From positions 124,001-188,000 of the forward strand of contig CAYPID010000001.1 in NCBI GenBank assembly GCA_964410725.1: a DNA stretch of 64,000 bases, in the 5' to 3' direction. The stretch comes from CALAZP01 sp964410725. GTDB taxonomy: Bacteria > Bacteroidota > Bacteroidia > Chitinophagales > Saprospiraceae. A program made the position numbers and the translations under genes. Shown here in pieces: positions 38,642 through 46,993 of the stretch; position 1 is the stretch's first letter; each line of letters begins with the position of its first letter. Below the pieces are notes generated by a model. The model saw only the letters and a program-made list of their open reading frames with translations. It did not search any database and was not told the DNA's origin.

Positions 38642-40432
38642 GTCTCCTCTTAATTCCCTGTATTTTTTTCTAGCATTTACTGCCAATGTACTAGAAGAAA
38701 ATTCCAAAAATAACCTTTCATACCACTCTTGAGCTTTAGTCAGCTCTCCCAAATGAATTTCATACGTTTCAGCAATAGCCATCATAGCATTGTCAGTCTT
38801 AACTTCGTTTGGAAACTTTTCGATAAGTTGTTCGTAAATAACTATCACTTCATCATACCTTCTTTGAAGAAAAGCTATTTTTCCCTTTAAGAATAGGACA
38901 TCATCTTCCAACTGATGGTTCGGAAAAATAAGTAGAATGCTATCTAATTGAGCCAAACTCTCTTCATAAAGATTCCTGAAAACTAACAGTTCCGCATCAG
39001 CATACATTTGTAAAGCCAATGCAGAAGTATCTAATCCTAAATTGTCAATTATAAAAACAGATAAATCTAACGCATCATTGGCGATGACCCTTGAGGTAGC
39101 TGATTTTAAAATATCAAATTGTGCTTGTGCCCATTCAAAATCTCCTGAGAAATAGGAAAGACGGGCATTTTTAAATCTTGCTTCTTGACCTACTACTTCT
39201 TCTTTGAATGATTTATCTACTTGGGAATACAACAAGGTAGCTTCCCAGATTTCATCAATCATAAGATAGTAATCGCCTAAATTTAATTTGCACTGGGCTT
39301 CCAGATATGGAGATAAATTGGGAAGTTGTAACAAAAAATTTAATTCCTCAATTGCCCCACCAAGGTCATTTAAATAAAGAGCTTTTAATTCTGCTAACTC
39401 TAAAATAATATTAGCAGACAAGTATGATTTCCCAAACTCGTCCAAAAACTCTATATAAGCGCCTTCCAATTCTTTAAGCTCACTTGTCGTATAATTGGCG
39501 TGATGGACTATTGCTTCTTTTCTATATTTTAATGCTGCTCTCTTTGCATCTAGATAAAAAGGCGATTGATTTCCTTTGTTTTTGACAATATAATCGAAAC
39601 CCTCTATCGCAATTTTATATTCTTTAGCTTTTCCAATGATTTCAGCTATTTCAAAAACCCTACCTCCATTTTCATCTAATCTCTTATCCAAAGCAATACT
39701 TTGAACCAAGGCGAATCGATAATTTTTCCGTTGAACAAAAACCCAAATCAAGAGCTCATTAAATTGAATAATAGCATCTGATTTTTGAATTCTCTTAAGC
39801 AATTGAGCTTGCAAAATTTCATAATCTGCCTCAAATAGAAACTGTTGAAATAGCGTTTGCAAACTGCTCAATCTATCTGGATTAACCTCTAAACTATTTA
39901 AAAAAGAGCTAATCATATTGGGAGTATCTCCCTTTCTTCTGTATAGGTCACCTAAATTATATGAAAATACCCTTGAGTCTTTTAAAAGTTCTCCCCCTTT
40001 TATTAAAGTACGAATGGCATAGTCGTATTGGGTATTATTTGCAAAATAATTAGCCAGAATTAATATGTTTCCCCTATCGGGAATCAGATGCTCTAGGGCT
40101 AATTCATATTGGACTTTGGCTTGATCCTCTTTGTATTGTTTTTCGAACAATTGTCCGTAAAGTACTCTAATCTTACTTTTAGTAGGATTTTTCCTAAGTT
40201 CCCGCTTTAAAACCCTTTCCGCATTGTCGAAATCTTCCATTAGAAACAAACAATCGATATAACGCTCTAAATAGTAATCATTAGATTCATTCTGGCTATA
40301 TAATTGTTGATATAAAGAAGCAGCCTTTTCATAATCGCCATTGCGATAATATTGAAGCGCTAACCGATTTTCTTGACCAAATCCAGCGAATTGAATCAAG
40401 GTTAATAGCCCTGCCAAGAAATACTTCCACAT
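38633..40432 (-). CDS. Exported tetratricopeptide-repeat protein
   Basis: 599 residues: signal sequence (to about residue 19), then TPR-type helical pairs throughout ([21 protein letters not shown] at the start; [20 protein letters not shown] and [15 protein letters not shown] near the end). No catalytic domain is visible. Such proteins often scaffold envelope assemblies; the partner here is unknown. It lies just beyond the tonB terminator on the same strand, so it is probably a separate transcript. Confidence 0.85.
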   Translation of the reverse strand: MWKYFLAGLLTLIQFAGFGQENRLALQYYRNGDYEKAASLYQQLYSQNESNDYYLERYIDCLFLMEDFDNAERVLKRELRKNPTKSKIRVLYGQLFEKQYKEDQAKVQYELALEHLIPDRGNILILANYFANNTQYDYAIRTLIKGGELLKDSRVFSYNLGDLYRRKGDTPNMISSFLNSLEVNPDRLSSLQTLFQQFLFEADYEILQAQLLKRIQKSDAIIQFNELLIWVFVQRKNYRFALVQSIALDKRLDENGGRVFEIAEIIGKAKEYKIAIEGFDYIVKNKGNQSPFYLDAKRAALKYRKEAIVHHANYTTSELKELEGAYIEFLDEFGKSYLSANIILELAELKALYLNDLGGAIEELNFLLQLPNLSPYLEAQCKLNLGDYYLMIDEIWEATLLYSQVDKSFKEEVVGQEARFKNARLSYFSGDFEWAQAQFDILKSATSRVIANDALDLSVFIIDNLGLDTSALALQMYADAELLVFRNLYEESLAQLDSILLIFPNHQLEDDVLFLKGKIAFLQRRYDEVIVIYEQLIEKFPNEVKTDNAMMAIAETYEIHLGELTKAQEWYERLFLEFSSSTLAVNARKKYRELRGDLF

Positions 40433-40485
40433 AGAATATTTTATTTTGAAAACACCTTACCCCTTTCCTTGTTTCCAGATAAAAG

Positions 40486-40520
40486 TAAAAAAAAACGGCT
40501 GAACCAAGAGATTCAGCCGC
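40486..40520 (-). terminator. Intrinsic terminator of the gltA-gcvH-tonB run
   Basis: On the minus strand CGGCTGAA pairs perfectly with TTCAGCCG across an eight-base loop and runs into nine T. It lies 30 bases after the tonB stop. Confidence 0.85.
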
Positions 40521-40549
40521 CTTTCGTAATTAACAATTGTAGAAAATTA

Positions 40550-41461
40550 TTACTCAAGTTTGAATTTAACAGGAAGGTTAAATTGTACCTTTACTGGTCT
40601 TCCTCTTTGTTTTCCCGGGATCCACTGATAGCCTTCTTGATTCATTAGATTTACAACCCTAAGTGCTTCAGCACCACAAGTAGCTCCAATGTCTCTAACT
40701 ATTTTGGCATCCGTAATAGAACCATCCTTTTCAACTACGAATTGAATAACTACTGTGCCGTCTACTCCGTTTTCCCTAGCAATTGCAGGGTATTTGATAT
40801 TCTTGTATATGAATTCGAGCATTTTTTTGTCAGCACAAGCTTTCTTTTCTTGCTTAGTTCCTCCCATGTCTTCACATCCGGGGAATCTTGGCATATCTTC
40901 TACCACCTTGAAAATTTCTTCAACTACAGGTTCGGGTGGTGGTGGTGGCGGTGGTGGTGGCGGTGCCTTTTCAATCACAGGAGCTTCGATAACAGTCTCC
41001 TCCTCAACGGATTGATCTACAAATTCTACTTGTTCCTCTTCTAGAATCTCTTCTTCGGGAACTTCCTCGATAACAGGTGGTGGTGGCGGTGGTGGCGGTG
41101 GTGGCGGTTCAGCCGTACGAGGTGGCTCCATCATAATATCCTCCTCGTATTCTAACGCTCCATCAGGAATGTAAACTACATCCTCATATTGCGTCCAACT
41201 GAATGCCAGTATCGTCAATCCCAATGATACAGCTAATCCAAGATTGAAAAAAGTTCCACTTAAGCCAAAAACATCGACTTCTGGAAACTTAGTCCTCTGT
41301 GCAGCCTTCATTGATCCTCCCACTTCCTTGTGCTTTTGCGCCAACTCTTGAGCAGATTTTTTGCTGTATGAATACCTTAGGAAGACAATAAGTCCGAAAA
41401 CTAAAGTAAGCAAAGCAAAAATAGTTGCTGCTAAAGGTGCGCCAGCCAATGAAATATCCAT
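40550..41461 (-). CDS. tonB: Energy transducer TonB
   Basis: Couples the proton motive force to outer-membrane receptors. 303 residues: two predicted membrane helices (~10-28 and ~70-88), a periplasmic linker with two runs of ten or more prolines separated by a Glu/Val-rich stretch, and a C-terminal TonB domain (YPAIARENGVDGTVVIQFVV, VQFNLPVKFKL). Most TonBs have one membrane anchor. The first helix and loop would disappear if translation began at Met51 (41311). The region FPGCEDMGGTKQEKKACADKKM is typical of Bacteroidota TonB. Confidence 0.92.
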   Translation of the reverse strand: MDISLAGAPLAATIFALLTLVFGLIVFLRYSYSKKSAQELAQKHKEVGGSMKAAQRTKFPEVDVFGLSGTFFNLGLAVSLGLTILAFSWTQYEDVVYIPDGALEYEEDIMMEPPRTAEPPPPPPPPPPPVIEEVPEEEILEEEQVEFVDQSVEEETVIEAPVIEKAPPPPPPPPPPEPVVEEIFKVVEDMPRFPGCEDMGGTKQEKKACADKKMLEFIYKNIKYPAIARENGVDGTVVIQFVVEKDGSITDAKIVRDIGATCGAEALRVVNLMNQEGYQWIPGKQRGRPVKVQFNLPVKFKLE

Positions 41462-41474
41462 ACTGACTAGGGTT

Positions 41475-41864
41475 TTATTTAAAAAAAAAGTTACTAACGA
41501 TTATTCCTACAATTATGCCAATAATATTAGCAATTAAATCCCACAACTCAAAATACCTTCCCTCAATTAATGTTCCTTGTATGATTTCAATTCCAAGGCC
41601 AAACAATGCGCAATACAAAAACACAAACCATTCCTTTCTATTGCTTTTCTCTAAAAAAACTCGTTGGTGATTGGCTAGAAATGCCATTACCAAATAAAAA
41701 AAGAAATGGGCTATCTTATCTAAGCCAACAACTGCAATCCTAGCAATTTCGATAGGTTTTAAAGACAGCCATGTAATTATCAAGACCCATCCACCTAACA
41801 AATACCCTCTTTTTAACAGAACATTACTTACTTGATGCAATTGATGAACAAAATGGTGTGTCAT
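41475..41864 (-). CDS. VanZ-like small membrane protein
   Basis: 129 residues with four hydrophobic segments and the VanZ-family features LSLKP and VGLDKIAHFFFYLVMAFL. Family members include a teicoplanin-resistance protein, but most chromosomal copies have no known function. It lies between gcvH (3-base gap) and tonB (13-base gap), an order I recall from other Bacteroidota, where it follows sprA; sprA is not here. Confidence 0.85.
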   Translation of the reverse strand: MTHHFVHQLHQVSNVLLKRGYLLGGWVLIITWLSLKPIEIARIAVVGLDKIAHFFFYLVMAFLANHQRVFLEKSNRKEWFVFLYCALFGLGIEIIQGTLIEGRYFELWDLIANIIGIIVGIIVSNFFFK

Positions 41865-41867
41865 CTT

Positions 41868-42260
41868 TTATTCGACCATCTTTTGATAAGATTCGTGATC
41901 CATAAGTTCATTCAATTCATTAGGATCATTCATGCGAATTTTAATTATCCATCCCTTTCCATAAGGATCATCGTTAATAATTCCAGGATTATCCTGGTTG
42001 CTTCCATCTACCTCAGGATTAAACTCAATAACTGTACCTCCCACTGGCATAAACAAATCATTAGTAGTTTTGACGGCCTCCACAACGCCAAACACCTCGT
42101 CTTTAGATAAGACCTCATCCACCGTTTCCACCTCGACATATACGATACTTCCCAATTCACTTTGGGCAAAATCAGTAATACCTACCAATGCGGTTCCATC
42201 TTCTAAGGGCAAAACCCATTCGTGTTCATTGGTATACTTACAATTTTTTGGAAAATCCAT
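41868..42260 (-). CDS. gcvH: Glycine cleavage system H protein
   Basis: A lipoyl carrier that shuttles the aminomethyl group between the P, T and L proteins. The 130-residue protein has the conserved start KYTNEHEWV and a lipoylation site in EAVKTTND (Lys64). gcvP and gcvT are not in the window. It follows citrate synthase by 10 bases, possibly linking one-carbon and TCA-cycle expression. A role as a general lipoyl donor is also possible. Confidence 0.95.
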   Translation of the reverse strand: MDFPKNCKYTNEHEWVLPLEDGTALVGITDFAQSELGSIVYVEVETVDEVLSKDEVFGVVEAVKTTNDLFMPVGGTVIEFNPEVDGSNQDNPGIINDDPYGKGWIIKIRMNDPNELNELMDHESYQKMVE

Positions 42261-42270
42261 TCGCGTTAAA

Positions 42271-43578
42271 TTAGTTATTTTCTACAAAATCTTTAATCCA
42301 TTGGGTAGTAAGCGATTTTGGTCGTTCCAATGGAAAACCTAAAGCTCGGCTCCAACAAAGAGCTGATAATACTCCAAGTGCCCTGGATACGCCAAATAAA
42401 ACGGTATAGAACTCATATTCTTTCAGCCCATAATTGACTAATAAGGCACCAGAATGTGCATCCACATTGGGCCAAGGATTTTTTACCTTACCCAAACTTT
42501 CTAAAATAGCTGGAACCACCTCAAAAATCTTCCAAACCACTTGTACTATTTCGGAATCTGGAATATTTTTCTCTGCAAATTCTTTCTGTGCCATAAATCT
42601 AGGATCCGGCCTTCTTAATACTGCATGACCATAACCAGGAATAACTTTCCCATCAGCTAAAGTCTTACGCACATACTCTGCAATTCTATTATTAGACGGG
42701 TTCTGCTCTCCCAAGGCCTCAAGCATTTCCATTATCCATTTAATCACCTCTTGATTAGCTAATCCATGAAGGGGACCGGCCAAAGCATTCATTCCAGCAG
42801 CCAAGGAATAATACGGGTCGCTGAGCGTAGATCCTACCAAATGGGTGGTATGAGCAGATGCATTTCCTCCTTCATGATCTGCGTGAATAGTTAAATATAG
42901 CCTCATTAAAGCTTCAAAATTATCGTCTTTGAATCCCAACATATGGGCGAAATTACCAGACCAATCTTTATCTAGAGAGGGAGAAATATGATTTCCATTG
43001 TGGAAAGTCCTTCTATAAATATAAGCAGCGACCTGAGGTAACTTAGCGATTAAATTCATAGTATCCTCAAAAACCGGATCCCAATATTCTGTTTTAGATA
43101 TTCCCTCTCCATATTTTCTAGCAAAAATACTATCGGTCTGCATGGCATTAATAGCAACCGAAAACTGAGTCATTGGATGAGTGCTTGTAGGTAATTGATC
43201 CAATACCTTAAACACATATGAAGGTACTTGTCCTCTTTTTCGCCACTCCTCCGTTAACCAATTAGCCTCCTCTACAGTAGGTATTTCACCAACCAACATC
43301 AACCAAAAAAGACCTTCAGGTTTAGGCTCATTTCCATCTATCCCAGATGGCAATAACTTTTTGAGCTCAGGAATAGAATAACCCCTAAATCTTATTCCAT
43401 CAATCGGATCCAAAGCAGAAGTTTCCCACACCATCATCTTTATGCTCCTTGCTCCTCCATATACCTGGGACAAACTAACTTTGTCTATAATTTTGTCTCC
43501 ATTGGAGCGGAGCAATTCCTTGATATCTGATTTTAATGCGAGTGATTTTTCGTAGAATTTTTGTTTTAGGGCATTCAT
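42271..43578 (-). CDS. gltA: Citrate synthase, mitochondrial-like type
   Basis: Condenses acetyl-CoA and oxaloacetate. The 435-residue protein has the three catalytic regions GPLHGLANQEV, PGYGHAVLRRPDPR and VDAHSG. The wording around them (WETSALDPIDGIRFRGYSIPE, HADHEGGN) matches eukaryotic mitochondrial citrate synthase more closely than E. coli-type GltA, so I predict the dimeric, NADH-insensitive class. It sits in a tight operon between a small secreted protein and gcvH. Confidence 0.93.
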   Translation of the reverse strand: MNALKQKFYEKSLALKSDIKELLRSNGDKIIDKVSLSQVYGGARSIKMMVWETSALDPIDGIRFRGYSIPELKKLLPSGIDGNEPKPEGLFWLMLVGEIPTVEEANWLTEEWRKRGQVPSYVFKVLDQLPTSTHPMTQFSVAINAMQTDSIFARKYGEGISKTEYWDPVFEDTMNLIAKLPQVAAYIYRRTFHNGNHISPSLDKDWSGNFAHMLGFKDDNFEALMRLYLTIHADHEGGNASAHTTHLVGSTLSDPYYSLAAGMNALAGPLHGLANQEVIKWIMEMLEALGEQNPSNNRIAEYVRKTLADGKVIPGYGHAVLRRPDPRFMAQKEFAEKNIPDSEIVQVVWKIFEVVPAILESLGKVKNPWPNVDAHSGALLVNYGLKEYEFYTVLFGVSRALGVLSALCWSRALGFPLERPKSLTTQWIKDFVENN

Positions 43579-43593
43579 TATTTTTGTTTTGGG

Positions 43594-44010
43594 TTAAAGA
43601 TGTTTCCAAGCACTAAGTAATTCGCTCAATTCTTCCTTGGACAATAACTTGCCTTGAGGACTTTCTATGAAATTCTCTAAAAAAACGTCTTTTGGTATTA
43701 TCAGGTTTTTATGTTTCACCTTTTGTCCTTGAGATAATATTTGATCAATAGACTTATGCATATCAAAATAAAGGGACACATCTTTTAAGAATGCTCCCAC
43801 CTCCCCATTTTCAGAAAAAGCCGACACCTCTAAGGCTATTGTCTTAGACTTCGTCAAAATAGCCTCTACCTTTTGCGCCTGAACTTTATTCAAATCCAAA
43901 GATTGGTCCAACCTCCTTCGCTCCTTAGTGACCTTAAAATCAAATGCACTCACTTGACCAATTGCTGAATGACCTATTAAGAAAAGAGATACTAAGTAAA
44001 TAAAGCGCAT
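43594..44010 (-). CDS. Small exported protein, function unknown
   Basis: 138 residues: a signal sequence (to about residue 18, ending SAIGQ), then a predicted helical domain with LDLNKVQAQKVEAIL, loosely reminiscent of the LTxxQ repeats in Spy/CpxP-type periplasmic chaperones. I would not assign that family. It is the first gene of the gltA-gcvH-vanZ-tonB run (15-base gap to gltA), an odd partner for citrate synthase. Confidence 0.75.
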   Translation of the reverse strand: MRFIYLVSLFLIGHSAIGQVSAFDFKVTKERRRLDQSLDLNKVQAQKVEAILTKSKTIALEVSAFSENGEVGAFLKDVSLYFDMHKSIDQILSQGQKVKHKNLIIPKDVFLENFIESPQGKLLSKEELSELLSAWKHL

Positions 44011-44101
44011 TTGAAATATATTTTTAAGGTAGGCTAAAATACAATTTTTTCTTTCCCCTTTTTTTTACATATTCAATTTTTAAATAAGAAAATTGAATTG
44101 A

Positions 44102-44698
44102 ATGTTTGAGATAGATCAGGTATTGGTAAGTGATGCCATTTTTGAAGAAAAATTTCATTGCAATTTAAACGCGTGCAAAGGTGCATGTTGCATAGAAGGT
44201 GATTATGGAGCGCCTCTGGAAACTTCAGAATTACACTTGTTGGAAGAACTTTATCCACTTATTGAACCCTATTTGACTGAAGAAGGCAAAAAAGCCATAA
44301 GCGAGCAAGGCTTATTCACCTACTATAAAGAAGATAAATCCTTTGGTACTCCATTAATAAATGGAGCTGCTTGTGCATATGTTACCTTTAAAGACGGCAT
44401 TACACAATGTGGAATCGAAAAAGCGTACCTAGACCAGAAAATAAATTTTAAGAAGCCCATATCCTGTCATTTGTACCCCATTAGGGTGACTACCCTAAAA
44501 AAATCTGGACAGCAAGCCATTAACTATGATGAATGGAGCATTTGCCGAGATGCCTGTAACTTAGGCCAAGAAATGAAATTGCCCGTTTACCAATTTCTTA
44601 AAGAGGCTATTATCCGAAAATATGGACAAAGTTTTTACGAAGCACTAGACGACGCTTATTATTCTTATTTAGATAACGGTTCGGATGACCCCAAGTAA
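44102..44698 (+). CDS. DUF3109 cysteine-rich protein
   Basis: 198 residues, cytoplasmic, with the N-terminal cluster C-x4-C-x3-CC (Cys20, 25, 29, 30) and further cysteines in GAACAY, ITQCGIE, ISCHLYPIR, ICRDACN. This pattern matches DUF3109 / YkgJ-like metal-binding proteins, likely holding zinc or an Fe-S cluster. It is divergent from the small exported protein gene. No pathway is known. Confidence 0.88.
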   Translation: MFEIDQVLVSDAIFEEKFHCNLNACKGACCIEGDYGAPLETSELHLLEELYPLIEPYLTEEGKKAISEQGLFTYYKEDKSFGTPLINGAACAYVTFKDGITQCGIEKAYLDQKINFKKPISCHLYPIRVTTLKKSGQQAINYDEWSICRDACNLGQEMKLPVYQFLKEAIIRKYGQSFYEALDDAYYSYLDNGSDDPK

Positions 44699-44699
44699 A

Positions 44700-44726
44700 A
44701 AGGCCAATACTTTCTTGTATTGACCT
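44700..44726. terminator. Hairpin after DUF3109 gene
   Basis: AAGG-C-CAATAC pairs with GTATTG-A-CCTT across a six-base loop directly after the stop. It lacks a clean T tract, so it may protect the mRNA end more than terminate. Confidence 0.4.
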
Positions 44727-44802
44727 TCAAAAACACCTAAAACCCTATCAATCAATAATTTGTATCAAAGCCATTAATAGCAGATATCAAATTGATAATC
44801 AA

Positions 44803-44838
44803 AATAAGATATTTAGTGTGTTTAGACAATATCTTATT
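44803..44838. repeat. Perfect AT-rich inverted repeat downstream of hsp20
   Basis: AATAAGATATT (44803-44813) and its exact complement (44828-44838) flank a 14-base loop, about 34 bases past the hsp20 stop. It could be a 3'-end stem-loop of the hsp20 mRNA. There is no flanking T tract and no protein overlap. Confidence 0.5.
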
Positions 44839-44871
44839 GTCATTGTTACCTTAACTGTATGCCATTTGACG

Positions 44872-45300
44872 TTATGCCACACTAATCAATTTGGGTTTCT
44901 CTGCAGCCTTCTTTGAAATACTTATTCTCAAAATACCCCCTTCATAATTTGCCTTAATGCCATTCACATCTACATAGTTAGGTAATTCAAATACTCTGTG
45001 ATAGCTGATCTGACCAAACTCTCTCCTTAAGAAACGATGATTTTCCTTAACCTCTATTTTCTTTTCTGCTTTAATAGCTAATTGCTCTCCCTCAGCTTTA
45101 ATTTCAATATCCTTCTTGTCCAGACCAGGAATGGCCAACTCAAATATTAAATTGTTGTCGTCCTCGATAATATTAGTTGGAACGTCTCTAGAACCTGCTG
45201 CTGGATGATCATTGAAAAAATCGTTTAGGAAAAAATCAAAAACAGAAGGTTGATGGTGGTTAATGGTAGTGAATGCTGGATTAATTCTAGATAATTTCAT
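44872..45300 (-). CDS. Small heat-shock protein, Hsp20/alpha-crystallin family
   Basis: A 142-residue ATP-independent holdase. The alpha-crystallin domain spans ~38-135 with FELAIPGLDKKDIEIKAEG and the C-terminal strand GILRISISKK. The N-terminal region (PSVFDFFLNDFFND) is Phe-rich as usual. The C-terminal IXI-like motif is present as KLISV. The upstream 100 bases show no exact TAnnTTTG, so an alternative promoter is possible. Confidence 0.93.
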   Translation of the reverse strand: MKLSRINPAFTTINHHQPSVFDFFLNDFFNDHPAAGSRDVPTNIIEDDNNLIFELAIPGLDKKDIEIKAEGEQLAIKAEKKIEVKENHRFLRREFGQISYHRVFELPNYVDVNGIKANYEGGILRISISKKAAEKPKLISVA

Positions 45301-45402
45301 GATGTATATTTTTTTAGTTACATCATAGAAGTATCAATCTCCGTACCAACCAAAACAAACTGTCGTATTGTCACCCAATGGCCTTATTTTAGTGCCAAAA
45401 TG

Positions 45403-46935
45403 TCATTTACTAGATTGGTATGCAGCATATTTTAAAATTTCATCGACATATTGTCGGTCATTTGCTAATCTTGGTACTTTATGTTGCCCCCCGTATTTCC
45501 CCTTTTGTTTCATCCAATTTTCGAACCCGCCAGAAGGAATGACCACCAATTCTAAGGTCCTAAGAGCCATGTCTTGATATCGCTTAGCGTCGTAGTCTGA
45601 ATTGAGAATCCTTAAATTTTGGTCTAATAAACTAGCAAAATCATCTATGTTTGGCGACCTGCCTATAAATTCAATTAACCATTGATGAGCACCATTCCTT
45701 CCATCTTTCATAAATATAGGCCCCACGGTATATTCTTTGACCATTACCCCTAACCTCTTACAGGTCAGTTCAACAGCCCGATCTGTATTTTCTACCATTA
45801 CCTCTTCTCCAAAAACATTAATAAATTGTTTGGTTCTTCCAGATATAGTTATTTTATAAGGCCGAGTGCTGGTAAACTTAACCGTATCGCCTACTATAAA
45901 TCTCCAGAGTCCTGCAATAGTGCTAATTACCATCACATAATTTTTGCCAGATTCAACCGCTTCTAATGGAAGGGCATCTCTTATTCCCTTATAAAATTGA
46001 TCTAATGGAATAAATTCGTAATAAATGCCATTCTGCGTCATCAGTAACAAATCATTATCATCAGCGGAAACCTTGGTAGCAAAATATCCTTCAGTAGCAT
46101 TATACACTTCGTGATATTTCACAGTTGGCGAAGGAAAATATTTTTCAAACTGCTTTTTATATGGTACAAAACTTACCCCACCGTGAAAATAAACTTGAAA
46201 ATCGGGCCATATCTCCAACATATTTTTTTTACCACTAATCCTTAAGATTTCTTCAAATAACAAAATGGTCCAAGTGGGAACCCCAGCAATCATGACCACA
46301 TCTTTATGTTGGATGGCTGCCTTTGCAAATTTGGTAATTTTCTCATCCCAGTCTGGCAAAAGGGCAGTTTCCACATCTGGAATAAAAAAGGGCCTTCCAA
46401 TAGAGGGAAGATGGTACATCATGATGGCAGACACATCACCTATTTTACTATTTTCATAATTAGCATAGGAATACAAACTACCCCCCATAATCATACTGTG
46501 ATTTTCCATCAAACTAGCCCCTTTGAAATACTGGTAAAATAACGCCATAGAATCTCTGGAGCCTTTCATATGACAATCCCTGAGGCTGCGCATACTAACG
46601 GGAATATATTTACTCTGATCAGCAGTAGTTCCGGAAGATTTGGCATACCATTTGATTCTTCCAGGCCATAAAACTCCTTTCTCTCCGTGCATCATTCTTT
46701 GAATGTAGGGTTTGAGAGAATCGTAATCTTGAAGAGGAACGTTTTTGGAAAAATCCCTGTAATTTTTGATTTCTTTGAAACGATGGGCTTTACCCCAAAC
46801 TGTATATTTTGCTGAATTAATAAGGGACTGAAACACCTCTAATTGTGCTTCAATAGGATGGTTTGCCGCGTAAATAATCCTATTATATCTTTGTTTAAAA
46901 TAGGCCTTAAAAAATAAATTGACCAATTTGCGCAT
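45403..46935 (-). CDS. GH3 auxin-responsive-promoter-family protein
   Basis: 510 residues with the GH3 fold of acyl-adenylating enzymes: KSSGTTADQSKYIPVS (nucleotide-binding loop), YNATEGYF, and a GLWRFIVGDTVKFT motif. Plant GH3 proteins conjugate amino acids to hormones. Bacterial homologues are common in Bacteroidota, but their substrates are unknown, so I infer only carboxylate adenylation. It follows uvrA on the same strand but has its own -7-like element. Confidence 0.9.
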   Translation of the reverse strand: MRKLVNLFFKAYFKQRYNRIIYAANHPIEAQLEVFQSLINSAKYTVWGKAHRFKEIKNYRDFSKNVPLQDYDSLKPYIQRMMHGEKGVLWPGRIKWYAKSSGTTADQSKYIPVSMRSLRDCHMKGSRDSMALFYQYFKGASLMENHSMIMGGSLYSYANYENSKIGDVSAIMMYHLPSIGRPFFIPDVETALLPDWDEKITKFAKAAIQHKDVVMIAGVPTWTILLFEEILRISGKKNMLEIWPDFQVYFHGGVSFVPYKKQFEKYFPSPTVKYHEVYNATEGYFATKVSADDNDLLLMTQNGIYYEFIPLDQFYKGIRDALPLEAVESGKNYVMVISTIAGLWRFIVGDTVKFTSTRPYKITISGRTKQFINVFGEEVMVENTDRAVELTCKRLGVMVKEYTVGPIFMKDGRNGAHQWLIEFIGRSPNIDDFASLLDQNLRILNSDYDAKRYQDMALRTLELVVIPSGGFENWMKQKGKYGGQHKVPRLANDRQYVDEILKYAAYQSSK

Positions 46936-46967
46936 ACTCGATAATTAACAGGAATAATGGCACTTCT

Positions 46968-46975
46968 CAAATATA
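46968..46975 (-). promoter_or_regulatory. -7 promoter element of the GH3-family gene
   Basis: Minus strand TATATTTG, an exact TAnnTTTG match about 33 bases before the start and after the uvrA stop. Confidence 0.5.
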
Positions 46976-46993
46976 CAAAGAAAAATGGGCTTG

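Noticed and set aside
40742..41044. Open frames antisense to tonB with long Gly or Trp/Arg runs
   Set aside because: They are shadows of the proline codons in the TonB linker; no start signals or domain sense.
40935..41110. GGTGGTGGCGGT-type tandem repeat as a repeat element
   Set aside because: It is the proline-codon tract of TonB read on the other strand.
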